Shown one piece after another: positions 61,370-64,000 of a DNA stretch of 64,000 nt; positions within the stretch are counted from its first letter, which is position 1, and each line of letters opens with the position of its first letter. The notes beneath the pieces are model-generated. The model was not told the DNA's origin. It saw only the letters and a program-made list of their open reading frames with translations, and made no database searches. The translations under genes were made by a program, and so were the position numbers. Origin of the DNA: JAEUIX01 sp964611125. Lineage in GTDB: Bacteria; Planctomycetota; Phycisphaerae; Phycisphaerales; UBA1924. The stretch covers positions 1 through 64,000 of the forward strand of contig CAZSZO010000015.1 in the NCBI GenBank assembly GCA_964611125.1. Reading direction: 5' to 3'.

Positions 61370-61427
61370 GATCCGGGGGTGTCGCTCCGCTCCACCCCCG
61401 GCGACTGACGGGCAGGCCTTCGGCCTG
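61370..61427 (+). repeat. 58-bp partial repeat, copy C, before the transposase
   Basis: Matches the first 58 bases of copies A and B with substitutions (CGCTCC for CGCTTC; GCGACTG for GCTACTG), then stops 15 bases before the transposase ATG. It includes the hairpin CAGGC..GCCTG and the first inverted repeat. Confidence 0.85.
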
Positions 61428-61442
61428 CGGTACCATCCTCTG

Positions 61443-61895
61443 ATGGCGTCCACGCTGACGAAGATTCTCCTGCATGTCACGTTCTCCACCAAGGCCCGCG
61501 CGGCGATGATTCCCGTTGAGCTCGGGCCGCGGCTGCACGCTTATGTGGGCGGCATCTGCAGGCGCTTCGATTCGCCGCTGCTCGCCATGGGCGGCGTTGC
61601 GGATCACGTCCACCTCTTCATCAGCCTGGGCAAAACCGCGTCGTTGTCGGATCTGATGCTCAACATCAAGCGGGACACCTCAAAGTGGATGAAGGAGCAG
61701 CACGACGGCCCCGCCGATTTTGCATGGCAGGACGGCTACTTCGCGTTCTCCATCGGCGAATCGGGTGCGCCGGCGCTTCGCGCGTACATCGCCGATCAGC
61801 GTGAGCACCATCGGCACGTTGATTTCAAGACCGAAGTGCGCGCCTTCCTGCGGAAGTACGGCGTCGAGTGGGACGAGCAGCATGTGTGGTCGTGA
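61443..61895 (+). CDS. Y1/IS200-type transposase TnpA
   Basis: 150 residues, a usual length for TnpA. The metal-binding HUH motif is HVH at 55-57 (GGVADHVHLFISL). The single nucleophilic tyrosine is probably Tyr115, followed by Gln119 (AYIADQREHH), with KTEVRAFLRKYG after it. The start is the ATG at 61443; a long open frame reading through the repeats from 60978 exists, but I treat it as an artefact because the coding signal begins at this ATG. The protein nicks and rejoins single-stranded DNA at hairpin ends. The flanking hairpin repeats are probable substrates or relics. The stop codon again lies in a TGATCC junction. Confidence 0.88.
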   Translation: MASTLTKILLHVTFSTKARAAMIPVELGPRLHAYVGGICRRFDSPLLAMGGVADHVHLFISLGKTASLSDLMLNIKRDTSKWMKEQHDGPADFAWQDGYFAFSIGESGAPALRAYIADQREHHRHVDFKTEVRAFLRKYGVEWDEQHVWS

Positions 61896-61945
61896 TCCGG
61901 ACGCCGAGGGCGTTCGTGGCCGGGGGCAAGCGAGCGGTCCCCCGG
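61894..61945 (+). repeat. diverged repeat fragment after the transposase
   Basis: Begins GATCCGGACGCCGAGGGCG, then TTCGTGGCCGGGGGCAAGCG and CCCCCGG, matching the central part of the repeats (the CGACGCC and CCGGGGGTC units) with a deletion and changes. Confidence 0.7.
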
Positions 61946-61993
61946 TGGGGGACGACAGGTCGTGGGCCCGCGTGCGATCGGGGACCGACCGGC

Positions 61994-62049
61994 ATCCGGG
62001 GTGTCGCTCCGCTCCACCCCCGGCGACTGACGGGCAGGCCTTCGGCCTG
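61994..62049 (+). repeat. 56-bp partial repeat, copy D
   Basis: Corresponds to the first 58-bp block minus the leading G and one G of the G-run, ending CAGGCC TT CGGCCTG at 62049. It ends about 20 bases before the stop of the minus-strand gene at 62069. Confidence 0.8.
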
Positions 62050-62068
62050 GGGTGAGGCCCGGTGGACC

Positions 62069-62950
62069 TCACCGCGCCGACTCAGTCTGGCAGGTGATGA
62101 TGATGGCGCCGGGCTGGGTCATCACCCCCAGCACCCGCACTCGGCGGCCATCCTGCAGGCGGGCCGACGGGTTGCGGACGATCGGGTCGCTGCCGGCCAG
62201 GCCGCGCAGGATCTGGCGGGTTTCCGACCGGGTCCTGAGCTCAACGGGGAGCCTCGCGGCGGGGGTCATGAAGCCCGCCCCCGAGTCGCGCTGCGAGAAC
62301 ACGAGCGAAACGGGGACCGGCACGCGTCCCAATCGGGCGCTGGTGGCCTCGAGCCAGAGCTGCCCATCGCGCACCGAGGGCTCAAGGGTCGCGGAAAGCC
62401 ATTGCTCCCTTCCCTTGGGGCCGACGCTGGCGCCGACCTGCACGCCCGAGTCGTCGAACTCCACCTGCAGCTCGCGCACCTGCCCGAGCCAGCCGGAGGG
62501 CGGTGGGGGGGTTGGGGGCGAAGCGAGATGAGCGGCGAGTTTGGGCCGGTCGGCCTGGCCCTCCGCCGCGACTTCACCCAGCCAGCGCGGGAGCTTGGTG
62601 TTGAGCCAGGCGTTGACGTCTGCTGAGCGGACCAGCACGGCCCACGGCGCGCTGGCGGGGCTGGGCGGGATGTTGGCGGCCGGGGATGTCTGGGTGGCGA
62701 GCGCGCGGGGGCGCGAGAGCTCGCTGACGATGGCGTTTTCAAGGAGCGTGGCGGCCCGCTCAAGCTCGGGCGTGGGGGGAGCGAAGCCGTCTTTCCACCA
62801 CGATGGGCGCGTGCCGGAGAGGGCGTAGAGCACGAGGCCCGCGCCGCCCAGCAGGCAGGCGAGGACGATCAGCACGCGGGCGATGATCTGCTCGCGCCGG
62901 CGCAGGCGGAGGAGCCGTCGGAGCGATCTGAGCGATGCCACGCCGCGCAT
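62069..62950 (-). CDS. membrane-anchored hypothetical protein
   Basis: 293 residues. A very basic N-terminus (RSLRRLLRLRRREQIIARV) precedes one helix (VLIVLACLLGGAGLVLYAL). The outer domain shows WKDGFAPPTPELERAATLLENAI and DVNAWLNTKLPRWLGEV, with a later VRELQVEFDDSGVQVGASV segment. The family is not recognised, though similar proteins occur in planctomycetes. It runs divergently from the rhomboid gene with a 73-base gap; the starts are unremarkable. Confidence 0.65.
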   Translation of the reverse strand: MRGVASLRSLRRLLRLRRREQIIARVLIVLACLLGGAGLVLYALSGTRPSWWKDGFAPPTPELERAATLLENAIVSELSRPRALATQTSPAANIPPSPASAPWAVLVRSADVNAWLNTKLPRWLGEVAAEGQADRPKLAAHLASPPTPPPPSGWLGQVRELQVEFDDSGVQVGASVGPKGREQWLSATLEPSVRDGQLWLEATSARLGRVPVPVSLVFSQRDSGAGFMTPAARLPVELRTRSETRQILRGLAGSDPIVRNPSARLQDGRRVRVLGVMTQPGAIIITCQTESAR

Positions 62951-63023
62951 GCGGTGCTAGCGTAGCGAAGTCGCGTCGCGGCCGGGCGCGGAGCCGGGCG
63001 AAGACTTCTCCTAGGATGCCGAC

Positions 63024-64000
63024 GTGATCATTCCACTCAGCACGGATCGACCTTCGCATCGCTCGGCGGTGGTGACCCCGGCGCTGGTGGGGCTCAATGT
63101 CGCGATCTTTCTGCTCGGCGCGCTGCTGGAGCAGACCCAGCCGGCGCTGTTCCAGCGTCTGTACGAGCCGCTGGTGCTGGCTCGGGGCGGGGTAGAGGCC
63201 GGCTGGCGGGGCGGCGTGGCCGACGCGGGGACCTTGGCGGACATCGCCGGGCGGTGGTGGACGTTCTTCACCTATGCCTTTTTGCACGCCGGGGTGCTGC
63301 ACATCGTGTTCAACATGGTGTTTCTGTGGGTCTTCGGCCCGCCGGTGGAGGATCGGTTCGGGCGGGTGGGGTTCCTGGCGTTTTATCTGGTGGGGGCCGC
63401 GGCGTCGGGTGCGCTGCACATCGCCTTTGAGCCCACGGGGGTGGTGGGCGCCTCGGGCGCGATCGCGGCGGTGACGGGGGCGTTCCTGATCATGTTCCCG
63501 CGGACGCGGGTGCGGTGCTTCTTTCTGCTGGGCGGCGGCATGGGGTGGATGTCGGCGACGTGGCTGATCGGGTTCGCCATCGTGTTCGATCTGGTGGCCC
63601 GCGGCGTTGGTTATGGCGGTGGAGTGGCCCGGCTGGCTCACCTGGGCGGGTACGCCTTCGGCGCCGCGGTGGCGTTCACGCTGCTGGCGACGCGGGTGCT
63701 GTCGAGCGAGAGCTACGACGTGTTCACGATGGTGAGGCAGGCCCGCCGGCGGCGCGAGCTGCGCGAAGCGATGGCCGCGGCGGAGCGGGAGCGCGGGGTT
63801 GTGGGCGGCGGAGGAGCGGGAGAGGTGGCGATCCGGCCGCAGAAATCGCGGGCGGGGTGGGCGAGCGCGGGGGGGCGAGGTTCCGCCAGCAGCGACGGAG
63901 GGGAGCAGGTTCATCCCGAGCAGGAAGCCCTGGCGCTCGCGCGGGCTGAGGTCTCGCGGCTCGCGGCGTCGGGGGATCTTGGCGGGGCCACCAAGGCGTA
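63024..64000 (+). CDS. rhomboid-family intramembrane serine protease, 3' end missing
   Basis: The frame opens at GTG 63024 (VIIPLSTDRPS) and stays open to the window edge, so the C-terminus is cut off. Six helices can be seen with the catalytic Ser144 in GASGAIAAVTG and His206 in LAHLGGYAFG, which are the dyad of rhomboids; HIVFNMVFLWVFGP supplies the conserved His-Asn region. The protein would cleave transmembrane substrates within the bilayer. The visible C-terminal part, past residue about 240, is charged (VRQARRRRELREAMAAAERERG) and probably a cytoplasmic tail. The start is a judgement; no strong Shine-Dalgarno was identified. Confidence 0.87.
   Translation, partial: MIIPLSTDRPSHRSAVVTPALVGLNVAIFLLGALLEQTQPALFQRLYEPLVLARGGVEAGWRGGVADAGTLADIAGRWWTFFTYAFLHAGVLHIVFNMVFLWVFGPPVEDRFGRVGFLAFYLVGAAASGALHIAFEPTGVVGASGAIAAVTGAFLIMFPRTRVRCFFLLGGGMGWMSATWLIGFAIVFDLVARGVGYGGGVARLAHLGGYAFGAAVAFTLLATRVLSSESYDVFTMVRQARRRRELREAMAAAERERGVVGGGGAGEVAIRPQKSRAGWASAGGRGSASSDGGEQVHPEQEALALARAEVSRLAASGDLGGATKA

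Larger units (their letters stand above)
60823..62049. mobile_element. hairpin-rich repeat cluster around an IS200-type transposase
   Basis: Two full repeats (277 and 270 bp), a 58-bp partial copy, a Y1 transposase gene, a diverged fragment and a last partial copy occupy this span. The organisation resembles REP/BIME elements with an associated Y1 transposase (RAYT), or an IS200/IS605 element with its hairpin ends amplified. No TnpB was seen. The element's exact ends are not certain; the left end coincides with a stop codon. Confidence 0.65.

Noticed and set aside
60823..61427. CRISPR array
   Set aside because: Only two full repeats of about 270 bp with no unique spacers and no cas genes.
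60978..61895. 305-residue open frame running through the repeats into the transposase
   Set aside because: The part before 61443 translates repeats and G-run DNA; TnpA-like sequence starts at the ATG at 61443.
62760..63914. 384-residue minus-strand open frame overlapping the rhomboid gene
   Set aside because: Arg/Pro/His-rich with no domain; the plus-strand frame has the rhomboid Ser and His dyad.

Overview
The window looks like a chromosomal segment of a high-GC planctomycete, most likely of the Phycisphaerae type. The signs are: secreted proteins ending in short 'DPDDLSD' dockerin-like pairs, two prepilin-type proteins with the GFTLVELLVVIA leader, a giant surface protein with an LEPR-XLL-like start (LEQRTLLA), zinc ribbons of the CGY...CPEC kind, Tat-exported sugar-type enzymes (Gfo/Idh/MocA, sugar isomerase, ThuA-DUF1080) and a TPR serine/threonine kinase. 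No rRNA, tRNA, CRISPR array or prophage was seen.

Layout. 0-3.5 kb: end of a GT87-like membrane glycosyltransferase, a prepilin-type protein and a dockerin protein. 3.5-13.3 kb: a redoxin/cytochrome c/monooxygenase-like fusion, a zinc-ribbon membrane protein, an ACT protein, an AsmA-like protein, a PEP-CTERM-like protein, an SPFH-GYF protein paired with a zinc-ribbon protein, a photolyase and a receiver-only response regulator. 13.4-20.9 kb: an exported protein, a Tat-exported flavin amine oxidase, Dps, another exported protein and the TPR kinase. 21.1-29.4 kb: a single 2755-residue repeat-rich surface protein. 29.4-33.3 kb: an aldehyde dehydrogenase and RidA-family deaminase pair that resembles the 2-aminomuconate steps of tryptophan/kynurenine breakdown, then queC-queE for queuosine precursor synthesis. 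33.3-47.3 kb: a long run of minus-strand genes: DUF58, transglutaminase, FHA-GAF-PP2C phosphatase, sugar isomerase, zinc-ribbon membrane protein, ThuA-DUF1080, a frameshifted ECF sigma factor, its membrane neighbour, a TPR protein and birA. 47.4-56.2 kb: a thioredoxin-like protein, a candidate small RNA, a POT transporter with a large insert, apbE, Gfo/Idh, a heme-motif membrane protein, lgt and a TatD-family hydrolase. 56.4-60.8 kb: a beta-helix dockerin protein of lower GC, then a second prepilin-type protein. 60.8-62.05 kb: hairpin-rich 270-277 bp repeats surrounding a Y1 (IS200-type) transposase. 62-64 kb: a membrane-anchored protein and the start of a rhomboid protease.

The most unusual items are: (i) the nearly identical tandem repeats, each folding into at least six hairpins, surrounding a single-domain transposase; (ii) an unannotated minus-strand transcription unit near 48.0-48.2 kb with a good promoter, a structured body of about 180 nt and a U-tract terminator, followed by an apparently leaderless thioredoxin gene; (iii) a 31-bp hairpin at 29.45 kb whose non-Watson-Crick pairs are mostly G-U only when read on the plus strand; and (iv) G/C-run microsatellites that repeatedly insert poly-Gly or poly-Pro into otherwise conserved enzymes. 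All functions are read from sequence motifs and memory of families; nothing was searched.
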